Shown: positions 54,367 through 63,131 of the stretch, piece by piece
Position numbering within the stretch: position 1 is the stretch's first letter
Layout: the number at the start of each line of letters is the position of its first letter
Origin: Bacteroidales bacterium
Lineage (GTDB): Bacteria > Bacteroidota > Bacteroidia > Bacteroidales > JAUNSR01
Length of the DNA: 64,000 bases
Assembly (NCBI GenBank): GCA_030539115.1
Contig: JAUNSR010000004.1
Span: forward strand, 31,288-95,287
Direction: 5' to 3'
The notes under the pieces: generated by a model
What the model was told of the DNA's origin: nothing
The model's database searches: none
What the model saw: only the letters and a program-made list of their open reading frames with translations
Translations under genes and position numbers: made by a program

Positions 54367-55848
54367 ATGGCAAAAGAATTGAAACAACTTACACCAAGAA
54401 GTGTGAGTTATTCTCAGTGGTATAATGATCTTGTAACTAAAGCTGATTTAGCGGAAAATTCAGCAGTAAGAGGTTGTATGGTAATTAAACCATATGGTTA
54501 TGCTATTTGGGAAAAAATGCAGCGTCAACTTGATGATATGTTTAAAGCTACAGGGCATCAAAACGCTTATTTCCCACTTTTTATACCTAAATCATTTCTT
54601 AGCAAAGAAGCTGAACACGTTGAAGGATTTGCTAAAGAGTGTGCAGTAGTAACTCATTATCGTTTAAAAACTAATCCGGACGGTTCTGGTGTTGTTGTTG
54701 ATCCCGATGCAAAACTTGAAGAAGAATTAATAGTTCGTCCCACTTCAGAAACTATAATTTGGAATACATATAAAGGTTGGATTCAATCTTGGCGTGATCT
54801 TCCAATCCTTTGCAACCAATGGGCTAACGTTGTTAGATGGGAAATGCGTACTCGTCTATTTCTTCGCACTGCTGAATTCCTTTGGCAGGAGGGTCATACA
54901 GCTCATGCTACCGCTGAAGAGGCTTTGGAAGAGACCAAAAAAATGATTAACATCTATGCTGACTTTGCTCAGAACTTTATGGCTATGCCGGTTATAGAGG
55001 GTGTGAAATCAGCTAACGAACGTTTTGCCGGTGCCGTTGATACATACACTATTGAGGCAATGATGCAGGATGGTAAGGCTCTTCAATCGGGAACATCTCA
55101 CTTTTTGGGACAAAATTTTGCTAAAGCTTTCGATGTTACCTTTACAAATAAAGAGGGTAAACAGGAACTTGTTTGGGCTACTTCTTGGGGCGTTTCAACT
55201 CGTCTTATGGGTGCGTTAATTATGTCTCATTCTGATGACAACGGTCTTGTTCTTCCTCCCAAATTAGCTCCGATTCAGGTTGTTATTATACCAATTCATA
55301 AAACTGATGAGCAGCTTGCTCAAATCAATGAAAGAGTAGAGGTTATTTCAGCAAAACTTCGTGCTCTTGGTATTTCTGTTAAATATGATAATGCTGATAA
55401 CAAAAAACCGGGATGGAAATTTGCTGATTATGAATTAAAAGGTGTTCCCGTTCGTCTTGTTATGGGAGGACGTGATTTGGAAAACAACACTATTGAACTA
55501 TTCCGCCGCGATACTCTTGAGAAAAAGACTATATCTCAAGACAATATTGAGAATGTTGTTAAAGATCTTCTTGATGATATCCAGACTAATATTTATAAAA
55601 AAGCTTTGGATTATCGTACTAAAACAACAAAAGTTGTTGATACATGGGAAGAGTTTAAAGAGAAAATCGAGGAGGGTGGATTTATCCTTGCTCATTGGGA
55701 TGGTACAACAGAAACTGAAGAATATATCAAAGATCAAACAAAAGCAACAATCAGATGTATTCCTTTAGAGGGTGACAAAACTCCGGGATTCTGTATGGTT
55801 ACAGGTAAGCCCTCTGCTCAAAGAGTTTTGTTTGCAAGAGCATATTAA
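54367..55848 (+). CDS. proS: Prolyl-tRNA synthetase, archaeal/eukaryotic-like type
   Basis: Charges tRNA-Pro. The 493-residue protein lacks the editing insertion of the E. coli type. Class II motifs are [20 protein letters not shown], motif 2 [29 protein letters not shown] and motif 3 [18 protein letters not shown]. The anticodon-binding domain ([11 protein letters not shown] to [15 protein letters not shown]) and the C-terminal zinc-like domain of this type follow and end in VLFARAY. It is a single gene with a consensus promoter and terminator. Confidence 0.96.
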   Translation: MAKELKQLTPRSVSYSQWYNDLVTKADLAENSAVRGCMVIKPYGYAIWEKMQRQLDDMFKATGHQNAYFPLFIPKSFLSKEAEHVEGFAKECAVVTHYRLKTNPDGSGVVVDPDAKLEEELIVRPTSETIIWNTYKGWIQSWRDLPILCNQWANVVRWEMRTRLFLRTAEFLWQEGHTAHATAEEALEETKKMINIYADFAQNFMAMPVIEGVKSANERFAGAVDTYTIEAMMQDGKALQSGTSHFLGQNFAKAFDVTFTNKEGKQELVWATSWGVSTRLMGALIMSHSDDNGLVLPPKLAPIQVVIIPIHKTDEQLAQINERVEVISAKLRALGISVKYDNADNKKPGWKFADYELKGVPVRLVMGGRDLENNTIELFRRDTLEKKTISQDNIENVVKDLLDDIQTNIYKKALDYRTKTTKVVDTWEEFKEKIEEGGFILAHWDGTTETEEYIKDQTKATIRCIPLEGDKTPGFCMVTGKPSAQRVLFARAY

Positions 55849-55981
55849 AAATTTTAAAGGATTATCTCTATATAAAGATTATTATCAATATAATGAAGTA
55901 AATTATATTCAGAATGAATATTTATATCCCTATTAATCTCAATATAAAGTCTATTATCCTTTAATATAATCTTATATAAAC

Positions 55982-56018
55982 AAGCCACGTATTCATATTA
56001 ATTTATGAAGCGTGGCTT
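55982..56018. terminator. proS terminator
   Basis: Stem AAGCCACG with CGTGGCTT, inner TTCATA with TATGAA, followed by TTTTTT. It lies just before the convergent small membrane protein gene and may serve both directions. Confidence 0.9.
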
Positions 56019-56039
56019 TTTTTGATTCAATATTATAGA

Positions 56040-56276
56040 TTACAAAGATTTTTTTATACTGATTGAATCGTCCTGTACAATAATCATTTTTCCATTATCA
56101 GTAGAGTCATTCATGTTCTCAAAATTGTTAAAATCACTTGAGATATTATTCTCTATTTCGTAATCTCTAATAGATATACAGTTTGTAAAAACAACTTCTC
56201 TACAGAATATAAAAACAAAAGGTGTAGCAAGAAGATATATAATAATTATTATTGCGAGTTTTTTTGTCTTTTTCAT
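56040..56276 (-). CDS. Small single-pass membrane protein of unknown function
   Basis: The 78-residue protein has a basic start (MKKTKKLA), one hydrophobic segment (about 8-26) and an acidic, asparagine- and serine-rich tail. I do not recognise it. Its 5' leader is related to the 105-bp element: the AAGGTA/TACCTT dyad is 27 bases before the ATG and the sequence runs on to the start codon like the other copies. This supports a real gene that belongs to the same regulon. It lies 97 bases after the GntR gene. Confidence 0.68.
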   Translation of the reverse strand: MKKTKKLAIIIIIYLLATPFVFIFCREVVFTNCISIRDYEIENNISSDFNNFENMNDSTDNGKMIIVQDDSISIKKSL

Positions 56277-56340
56277 TTTTGCCTTTTTTTAATATTTGAC
56301 ACTAAGGTATATGTATGCCATTTTAAATACCTTTTGAATA
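56277..56340 (-). repeat. Short relative of the 105-bp leader element
   Basis: Read on the minus strand it has CAAAAGGTAT, AATGGCAT, ATACCTTAGTG and an A-rich tail up to the ATG at 56276. The dyad at 56304-56333 is AAGGTA-N18-TACCTT, one base wider than in the other copies. The mini-ORF half of the element is missing. Confidence 0.72.
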
Positions 56341-56373
56341 GAAATTTATGATTCTTATCATATAATTTCTTAC

Positions 56374-56733
56374 CTATTTATTGTAGTCTCTTAAATGTTT
56401 TATAAGTTCCTCTTCTGATATTTCAAGTAAATTCATCTCTTGAAATATCTCTGGAAGAGAAGTTTCGAAAAAGCTTTTTCTTCTTTCAGAGAGGATGATT
56501 TTTTTTGCCTTTTCACTGACAAAATAGCCTAATCCTCTTTTGTTATAAATAACCTCCATATTCTGAAGCCTTTCATAAGCTCTCATTACAGTATTTGGAT
56601 TTACTTCAAGCAAAGAGGCTAATTCTCTTACAGAGGGGATTTGTGTGTCAACTATATACTCTTTCTTAATTATCCTCTCTTCAACATATTGAGCTATTTG
56701 AATAAAAATAGGTTGCGAATTGTTGAATGTCAT
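56374..56733 (-). CDS. GntR family transcriptional regulator, YtrA type
   Basis: A 119-residue winged-helix regulator. The N-terminal domain (about 8-75) has PIFIQIAQYVEERIIKKEY, the recognition part IPSVRELASLLEVNPNTVMRA and the wing YNKRGLGYFVS. The C-terminal tail of about 45 helical residues is too short for a ligand-binding domain, as is typical of YtrA-type GntR proteins that control ABC transporter genes. Its ATG overlaps the stop of the membrane protein gene (ATGA), so it is made with its probable target. The leader dyads in this region are candidate operators. Confidence 0.92.
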   Translation of the reverse strand: MTFNNSQPIFIQIAQYVEERIIKKEYIVDTQIPSVRELASLLEVNPNTVMRAYERLQNMEVIYNKRGLGYFVSEKAKKIILSERRKSFFETSLPEIFQEMNLLEISEEELIKHLRDYNK

Positions 56734-57506
56734 TTTATTTGTCGTTCTTTAATTCTATAATAAAATAATTGAAATAAAAGTATTGTTGGAATCAACATTA
56801 ACAATGCCGGCATCCATAACTCTATCACTTTTGGAGGATCAACAAAAATCTCTGAATTTGTATATTTTGATGCTGTTACTTTTATCACATACCAAACAAA
56901 TACTCCGCAGGAAGCACTCAAGAGAAGCAATCCATTAATTATTCCATTTTTCCTAAATATTGTTGTAAAAATTAGAACTGAAATATATGAAAATACTAAA
57001 AGCATTATCAATGTAACTACTAAAGCAGATAAAGCATAATTGGGTAAAAATGAAATCTGAAAATCTACAAAATCTATTGCATCTGCTATTGTATATCTAT
57101 CATTTGTGAATAAAGCAAAAATAATTCTGTCTATATATATTAGTATAAATGAAGCTATCGTCATTATTATATAAGTTATATGAATGACAAGATTTTTTTC
57201 AAGCATTGAGGCTGGCAGCATGTAATAGTAAGATGCATTTGTCTTATTTAAAATTTTGTCATGTATTATTGTGGTAGTAATAATCATTGCCGAAAATAAA
57301 ATTATAATAACAGCTACCATAGACCATCCATCTATCTGGTCAATTAACTGTTCCGAGCTGATATCATACCAGTTGAATATTATTCTATAAAACATGTATG
57401 CTAAAAAAAACATGTTCATTAACAACTTAAGGAAGATTGTCCTTACATAAGTGCTCATATCGTATTTGAGCAAGTATCCTATGGTTTTTATATTTAAATT
57501 TTTCAT
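56730..57506 (-). CDS. Six-pass ABC transporter membrane protein
   Basis: The 258-residue protein has six hydrophobic segments (about 23-43, 62-82, 105-127, 155-180, 187-210 and 228-250) and short loops. It has no enzyme motif. With an ATPase gene upstream and a YtrA-type regulator directly downstream, it is most simply the permease of an ABC-2-like export or lipid/peptide-resistance system. The substrate is unknown. The start codon is preceded by two tandem copies of the 105-bp element. Confidence 0.8.
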   Translation of the reverse strand: MKNLNIKTIGYLLKYDMSTYVRTIFLKLLMNMFFLAYMFYRIIFNWYDISSEQLIDQIDGWSMVAVIIILFSAMIITTTIIHDKILNKTNASYYYMLPASMLEKNLVIHITYIIMTIASFILIYIDRIIFALFTNDRYTIADAIDFVDFQISFLPNYALSALVVTLIMLLVFSYISVLIFTTIFRKNGIINGLLLLSASCGVFVWYVIKVTASKYTNSEIFVDPPKVIELWMPALLMLIPTILLFQLFYYRIKERQIK

Positions 57507-57710
57507 TTGTATAATATTTATTTTTTTAACCGTTACCTCTAAGGTACAAATGCTCCATTTATATACCTTTTGTTTGGTATCTCATCTTTAGGTGAGCTAT
57601 GGCGATTTCATTTGTATATTATTTATTTTTTTAACCGTTACCTCTAAGGTACAAATGCTCCATTTATATACCTTTTGTTTGGTATCTCATCTTTAGGTGA
57701 GTTATGGCGA
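57501..57710 (-). repeat. Two tandem 105-bp leader elements before the membrane protein gene
   Basis: Units 57501-57605 and 57606-57710 differ at only a few bases, and a third unit start (57711-57720) follows. On the minus strand each begins ATG AAA TCG CCA plus a stop codon (TAG in one unit and TAA in the other). Each carries the 29-bp dyad (57541-57569 and 57646-57674) and ends at the next ATG. The last ATG is the start codon of the membrane protein gene at 57506. Confidence 0.92.
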
Positions 57711-57732
57711 TTTCATTTGTGTGGTTTTCTCT

Positions 57733-58602
57733 TTATTTAATATTTGATTTTTTATTTAAATCATCAGCTTCAATAAGATGTTTGCAAAGGTTCTCCTGAA
57801 ATAGCTTTTGATTTGAAACAGCACTATTAAAAAGCATTTCAAAATCAACGTTGCTTATTTCATCCCCTTGGTTTAATCTAACTCCGTAACAGCCTCTGAC
57901 TGACTCCTCAAAATAAAGAAGTTTATCGTTCTTATCTATTTCACCAAAGAAAAGCTTATCCTCAATTTCATTTACCGAACTATTTACTATCACGCCCTCT
58001 GTGTCGAGGATAATTACATGATTGATTAGATTTTCAAGGTCTTTGACTTGATGGGTAGAGATAACAATCATCCTGTCATCATTTATCTCTGAAGAAATAA
58101 TTTTTCTGAAAATACTTTTTGAGGGTATATCAAGACCGTTTGTTGGCTCATCCATCAAAATAATAGGAGTCTTGCAGGCAAGAGTTATTGAAATAAGAGC
58201 CTTTTTCTGCTGTCCAAGTGACATAGAGGTTAGAAGAGTATTTTTTGGTACATCAAACTCATTAAGACATTTTTGAAAAAGGACATTATCAAAATTTGGA
58301 TAAAATGGTGCTATGTTTTTTGCAAATGCTTCAACTTTAAGCATTGGGGCATAAGGAGTTTCTGATAGAAGAATGATTTTCTTAAAAAAATCTTTCTCTC
58401 TTTTAAATGGATTATAATCATCAACCAAACATTTACCCTCAGGTTTAAGCAGCCCACTTAATATTTTCAATAGAGTACTCTTTCCAATTCCATTTTTTCC
58501 CATTAATCCATATATACTGCCCGGCTCCAAGTCAAAAGAGATATTTGAGAGAACATTGTTCCCTTTCTTGTATGAATATGTCACATTTCTTAATTCTATC
58601 AT
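57733..58602 (-). CDS. ABC transporter ATP-binding protein
   Basis: The 289-residue protein is a full ABC ATPase. Walker A is GKNGIGKS (35-42), the Q-loop is in IILLSETPYAPM, the signature is degenerate (SMSLGQQKKAL instead of LSGGQ), Walker B is PIILMDEPTNGLD and the switch histidine is in VISTHQ. A C-terminal extension of about 80 residues has no known motif. It is separated from the membrane protein gene by the 226-base leader, so the two may be expressed independently as well as together. Confidence 0.93.
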   Translation of the reverse strand: MIELRNVTYSYKKGNNVLSNISFDLEPGSIYGLMGKNGIGKSTLLKILSGLLKPEGKCLVDDYNPFKREKDFFKKIILLSETPYAPMLKVEAFAKNIAPFYPNFDNVLFQKCLNEFDVPKNTLLTSMSLGQQKKALISITLACKTPIILMDEPTNGLDIPSKSIFRKIISSEINDDRMIVISTHQVKDLENLINHVIILDTEGVIVNSSVNEIEDKLFFGEIDKNDKLLYFEESVRGCYGVRLNQGDEISNVDFEMLFNSAVSNQKLFQENLCKHLIEADDLNKKSNIK

Positions 58603-58655
58603 TTTAGTATTAGTTTTGTTTGTATTTAATCTGTGTTTTACCCCTTGGTATAATA

Positions 58656-58748
58656 ATACAATTAATGTATTTTGTTCTTAACCACATTTGCTCATATAAC
58701 ATCTGTCTAAGAAAGAAGAAATACAATAAATGTACTTTGCTATTAACC
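58656..58748 (-). repeat. 28-bp direct repeat with TACA/TGTA dyads upstream of the ABC ATPase
   Basis: The copies at 58656-58683 and 58721-58748 are 65 bases apart. On the minus strand each contains TACATT(A/T)ATTGTAT, an imperfect dyad. They precede the ATPase gene and could be regulator sites. Confidence 0.65.
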
Positions 58749-59251
58749 TCTCATCTTTAAGAGAGTTTTGACAATCTCATTTTTATTTAGCTCTATTATA
58801 ACATAACCTTTATTAGGCGAAGATGTTAATAAGTGCCATTACAATTGAATAAATAATATCCGTTACCATGATTCAAAATAATTATATTATTTATAATAAG
58901 ATCACTCATCCACTATTTAGAAATTATTATTGAATTGATTTTAAAGTCATATTCAATGATAATTTTAATTGTTTAGTGTATTAGTTAAATAGTACACTGC
59001 AAATGTATAAATAGTTTTTATATTCTATTCATTTATTCCAAAAAAAAAAATTATTTTTTTAATAAGGTAATTTTACTATTTACAGATCCATTATTGATTT
59101 TCTTATTATTGATGATGACTTCTAATTTTTGATACCCAATATTTATTATGTGTATATAGAAACGGATTTTATAAAGAGTATATAATCAGTGTATTAAATG
59201 GTTTAAAAAAAACAATGTCTTGAATGTTTTAATTTTCTACTACAAAATTTC

Positions 59252-59293
59252 GATTTTGTACATCGAAAAATAGATTTTGTACATCGAAAAATT
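59252..59293. repeat. Two 21-bp tandem repeats containing a palindrome
   Basis: Units 59252-59272 and 59273-59293 are identical in 20 of 21 bases (core GATTTTGTACATCGAAAAAT). The first lies in a 7-bp palindrome, TTTCGAT-N7-ATCGAAA. No neighbouring start is close enough to assign a target. Confidence 0.75.
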
Positions 59294-59430
59294 AATTTTC
59301 ATCAGTCATTTTAGTTTTTTTATTTGCTACTATTTATTCTTGAGTATTATTAATGCGAAAAGAGAGGATGGAATGATTAAAAAGTGAGTTCGAAATAATA
59401 ATTTAATTTTACATTATATATAAAAGCAAA

Positions 59431-59466
59431 AAAGAATGTCTTAAGTTTTTTATTAAGACATTCTTT
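59431..59466 (-). terminator. Terminator of the fucosidase gene
   Basis: A perfect 14-bp stem (AAAGAATGTCTTAA 59431-59444 with 59453-59466), an 8-base loop, and a T-run on the minus strand. It begins 35 bases after the fucosidase stop. Confidence 0.92.
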
Positions 59467-59501
59467 CTATTAGTAGTATTATAAAAATATTGCTTTGTCT
59501 G

Positions 59502-61559
59502 TTATTCAGCAATAAGAGAAAACTCGCCTATAGAAGGAGAATTGTCATTTACAACTCTTGTTGCCTTGAAAACAACCTTCTTTGCATTGTCAATAGGTGC
59601 AAATTTTATAGTCTGACGAATAGGGTTGTTTTCAATATTAGAGAATTCACCAGAACTTACCACTTTACCGTCAACAATCAGTTCATAATTTGAAATATAA
59701 CCACCGGCATCCCTGTTTTGATTTGGAGTATATTCAAATCCTGACACTTTTTTAGGAGAGGCAAGGGTTATAACTAAATTAGGCGATTTCTTTGAAAGAT
59801 AAACAGCCGAATAGCCATTGTCATCAAAAAGATTTTCAGACTTTATCTCTTTTGGTTCACTGACTACATAATCGGATGCTGAAAGATAATAGCTTTTCGA
59901 AGCGGTATCGCTTATTTTTCCGGTTCTCTCATCATAAGTAACAGCCTTTACCAAAGTATTTGGCTCTATTTCAAAAGGTTCGGTATATTCCTTTGAATTT
60001 TTATTCGGAGAAGTTCCATCAAGAGTATAAAGAATTTTTGCATCCTCGATATTGCTCTTTAGGATAAGTTTATTATCCAAATTTCTTCTTATAGCAGGTT
60101 CTTCAAGCAAAAGAGGAGCTAAGTATGCTTCAACATTGTTTATAGTAAGAGCGCCTTTTGCATCTTTAAAATTAACTCTGAACTTATCTGATTCTACAGT
60201 TTTAAAGCGAATAATACGTTTGTACCCAACAGTAGAAAGAGTGTCAAATGGCTGAACGGCAATCCAATTGCCATCAACAGAGACCTCTATGTCAAAACTT
60301 TTCACTCTTTGTCCAAGAGGAATATATTCTTGAATTACAAATCTGTTTAAAGCTGTAGGTTCATTAAAAGAGAATGTCAGTGAGCCTGTTTTGTTGCCAT
60401 CTTCAGTAGCCCAATAAGAATCATAATTTTCATCAAGAACATTTTTAGCAACATAGCCTATTCCTCTTGAAGAAGAAGCTTCAACTTTTGCGCCCTTTAA
60501 AAGATTGGTTTTAAAATCATCAGCAATTACTTTGCTCCAATCCATCACTCTTGCAGAGTCAATAGCGTGAATTCTTCCATCCAAGGCAATAGGGAAATTA
60601 AGAAGAAAGTTAGCATTGTGTCCCACACTTCTATAATATAGATCTGTCAAGCGGCTTACAGATTTTACCTGATGATCTTCTCTGTGATGATAAAACCATC
60701 CCGGACGAATCGAAACATCACATTCGCCTCCAAGCCAATCTGTTCCATCTTCCGCACCCCAAATGCTGTTGCGATAGCTGTAATTCATCTTTGGCTCAGA
60801 ATAATATGTCGACCACTGAGTATCACCTGCCCATCCCTCTTCATTTCCAATCCAACGAATATCAGGAACGGTACCTCCAAATATCATTGCAGAAGGATGT
60901 TTTGATTTAATTATTTCGCGGGCTTTGACATAATTATAATATTCCTGAGGATTAATAGAGCGAGCCTCATCAGCTCCTCCATACCAACCATTTCCGCCAT
61001 TGGCACCATCAAACCAGAATTCAAATAAAGGACCGTAATTGGATGTAAGTTCAGTAATTTGCTGATGGTAAGTATTTACATACTCAGGTTTGCCATATTC
61101 GGAATTATTTCTATCCCAAGGCGAAAGATAGAGGCCAAATTTTAGACCATGTTTTTTACAAGCTTCTGAAAGCTCTTTAACCATATCACCTTTCCCATTT
61201 TTGTAAGGCGAATTCTTTATAGAATATTCAGTTGTATTTGTAGGCCACAAACAAAACCCATCATGATGTTTGGCAGTTAGGATAACACCTTGCAATCCTG
61301 CTGCTTTTATGATTCTAACCCATTGTTCGCAGTCTAAATTAGTAGGATTAAATGTTGTGGCGGGAGTGTTTCCGTATCCCCATTCAAGGTCATTGAAAGT
61401 ATTTAATCCAAAATGCACAAAAGCATATTTTTCCATCTTATGCCATTGTACTTGTTCCGGAGTAGGAGCAGGAAGAATTGCTTCAGGAGCAGGAGCATTT
61501 TTACAAGCCCCAAAACTTGTAAGAAAAAGGGCTAAATAAAAAAAATTCTGTTTTTTCAT
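59502..61559 (-). CDS. GH29 alpha-L-fucosidase lipoprotein with CBM32-like domain
   Basis: The 685-residue lipoprotein has the lipobox SFGAC (C19). The GH29 catalytic barrel (about 35-345) carries YAFVHFGLNTFNDLEWGYGN, KHHDGFCLWPT and the nucleophile D184 in FEFWFDGANGG. An F5/8 type C (CBM32-like) module (about 350-480) contains YWATEDGNKTGSLTFSF. A chitobiase-type C-terminal sandwich (about 490-565) contains ILYTLDGTSPNKNSKEY, and a last galactose-binding-like region follows. It probably releases fucose from host or plant glycans. It is not part of the SusC/D operon. Confidence 0.94.
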   Translation of the reverse strand: MKKQNFFYLALFLTSFGACKNAPAPEAILPAPTPEQVQWHKMEKYAFVHFGLNTFNDLEWGYGNTPATTFNPTNLDCEQWVRIIKAAGLQGVILTAKHHDGFCLWPTNTTEYSIKNSPYKNGKGDMVKELSEACKKHGLKFGLYLSPWDRNNSEYGKPEYVNTYHQQITELTSNYGPLFEFWFDGANGGNGWYGGADEARSINPQEYYNYVKAREIIKSKHPSAMIFGGTVPDIRWIGNEEGWAGDTQWSTYYSEPKMNYSYRNSIWGAEDGTDWLGGECDVSIRPGWFYHHREDHQVKSVSRLTDLYYRSVGHNANFLLNFPIALDGRIHAIDSARVMDWSKVIADDFKTNLLKGAKVEASSSRGIGYVAKNVLDENYDSYWATEDGNKTGSLTFSFNEPTALNRFVIQEYIPLGQRVKSFDIEVSVDGNWIAVQPFDTLSTVGYKRIIRFKTVESDKFRVNFKDAKGALTINNVEAYLAPLLLEEPAIRRNLDNKLILKSNIEDAKILYTLDGTSPNKNSKEYTEPFEIEPNTLVKAVTYDERTGKISDTASKSYYLSASDYVVSEPKEIKSENLFDDNGYSAVYLSKKSPNLVITLASPKKVSGFEYTPNQNRDAGGYISNYELIVDGKVVSSGEFSNIENNPIRQTIKFAPIDNAKKVVFKATRVVNDNSPSIGEFSLIAE

Positions 61560-61895
61560 TAATAATAATGGTGTAGGGTTAAAGAAATTTTTTTGTTACA
61601 AAAATATGATGATATAATAAGATTAAAGTAACATTATTAAAAGTAATAAATTTTACTTGTCAAAAGTAATTTCTTTTAATTTTCATTAAGGCTAAAGTAT
61701 AATCTTAATGATAAATAATAAAAATATTTATAATAAATAATAGTATTTTATTATTTATTCACCGCTGTAGTGTCTATGATGTAAATAATTTTTTATCCTT
61801 AATAGCTATATTTGTACTAATATATTGGTGTTATTTCACATTGTAAACCAAAATAAAATTTTATATATTAACATATCAATATTAATAAACGGCTA
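61560..61895. other. Divergent region between fucosidase and methyltransferase genes
   Basis: 336 bases, strongly AT-rich. It contains the minus-strand -7 box at 61599-61606 and a plus-strand TATATTTG (61807-61814) for the methyltransferase gene, both without a good -33 partner. No small gene was seen. Confidence 0.55.
61599..61606 (-). promoter_or_regulatory. Putative -7 element of the fucosidase gene
   Basis: On the minus strand this reads TATTTTTG, 39 bases before the fucosidase ATG. The -33 region is weak. Confidence 0.45.
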
Positions 61896-63080
61896 ATGAA
61901 AATTACTCAAGAGCTTTTGGATTTTATTCATGACAATTTAGATACAGACACAACTTCTCTTATTTTTAACAGCAGGAAATATCCTCAATTGGACATGAAT
62001 TTTGTTGTTGAACAAATTCTTTCAAGAAGACATCTAAAGTATAAATTGCCTGAGTGGTATGCAAATAGAGAGATTATTATTCCTTCAAGAATATCTTCCG
62101 AACAATGCTCTTCTGAACTTACTGCCATTTATAAGCAAAGGCTGATAAAGGGAGATTCCTTATGCGATTTAACAGGTGGAATGGGAGTGGATTCCTATTA
62201 TTTTGCCAAGAAAACTAAGAAGTCAATATATATTGAAAGATTTGATAATTATTGTGAATGTGCCCTGCATAATTTTAAAGTTTTAGGCATTGATAATATT
62301 TCCGTTATTAATGCCAATTCACTTGACATACTCGATGATTTAGAGGTTGTTGATACAATATATATCGATCCCGCCAGAAGAAGTGATACCAATAAAAGAT
62401 TGTTTGCCCTTAAAGATTGTGAACCAAACATATTAGATATAAAAGACAAACTTTTTCAAAAGTGCAAGAGAATTATAGTAAAGGTTTCTCCTATGGCAGA
62501 CATTTCTGAGACTATTAAGCTTCTTGAAGAGATTTCAGAGGTTCATGTTGTTTCGGTTAACAATGAGTGCAAGGAACTTCTTTTTGTGTTGGATAAAGAT
62601 TTCAGCATAAAATATGACTTGCCTGTCTATTGTGTTAACTTCAAAAATGGTAAAGAAGAAATTTTTAAATATATATATAATGAGGAAAACACAATAGAAA
62701 ATGTTTACTGCGATAATATCGAGGGCTATTTATATGAACCTAACTCTTCTATTTTGAAAGCGGGTGCATTTAAGACAATTGGAAAGACTTTTTTATTAAA
62801 AAAGATTCAAAAAAATACTCATCTCTATGTTTACGACAAATTTGTAGAGAACTTTCCCGGAAGAGTTTTCAGGATTGAAGAAACAATTGATTTTGCCTCC
62901 TCAATTTTAAAAAGAATAGCCTCGGTTGTGCCAAAAGCCAATATTACTACAAGAAATTTTACAATGAGTGTTGATGAAATAAGGAAAAAGACCAAAATAA
63001 AAGAGGGTGGGGATGTTTATATTTTTGCGGTGATTGATAAGAATAATAATAAAGTGCTTGTAAAGTGCTGTAAATTGTAA
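61896..63080 (+). CDS. PG_1098-type class I SAM-dependent methyltransferase (THUMP-like)
   Basis: The 394-residue protein has an N-terminal helical segment (about 1-85), then a Rossmann methyltransferase domain with motif I LCDLTGGMGVDSYYFAKK, the acidic IYIERFD, and the catalytic-type IYIDPARRSD. A C-terminal THUMP-like or ferredoxin-like domain (about 270-394) ends in FAVIDKNNNKVLVKCCKL. This matches the Bacteroidota family typified by Porphyromonas PG_1098. A nucleic acid substrate is likely but not known. Confidence 0.88.
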   Translation: MKITQELLDFIHDNLDTDTTSLIFNSRKYPQLDMNFVVEQILSRRHLKYKLPEWYANREIIIPSRISSEQCSSELTAIYKQRLIKGDSLCDLTGGMGVDSYYFAKKTKKSIYIERFDNYCECALHNFKVLGIDNISVINANSLDILDDLEVVDTIYIDPARRSDTNKRLFALKDCEPNILDIKDKLFQKCKRIIVKVSPMADISETIKLLEEISEVHVVSVNNECKELLFVLDKDFSIKYDLPVYCVNFKNGKEEIFKYIYNEENTIENVYCDNIEGYLYEPNSSILKAGAFKTIGKTFLLKKIQKNTHLYVYDKFVENFPGRVFRIEETIDFASSILKRIASVVPKANITTRNFTMSVDEIRKKTKIKEGGDVYIFAVIDKNNNKVLVKCCKL

Positions 63081-63131
63081 ATTTAGGTTCCATTCTTGAA
63101 AATAGTTGAAATTTCCACATAATTATTTGCC

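Larger units (their letters stand above)
58603..59501. other. Long non-coding region with repeated sites before the ABC ATPase gene
   Basis: About 900 very AT-rich bases with no supported gene. Contents: a direct repeat of 28 bases (58656-58683 and 58721-58748, 24 of 28 identical), sequence at about 58749-58790 that resembles the CTCATCTTTAGGTGAG part of the leader element, a possible minus-strand -7 box (59000-59007), a 21-bp tandem repeat (59252-59293) and the fucosidase terminator (59431-59466). Confidence 0.65.
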
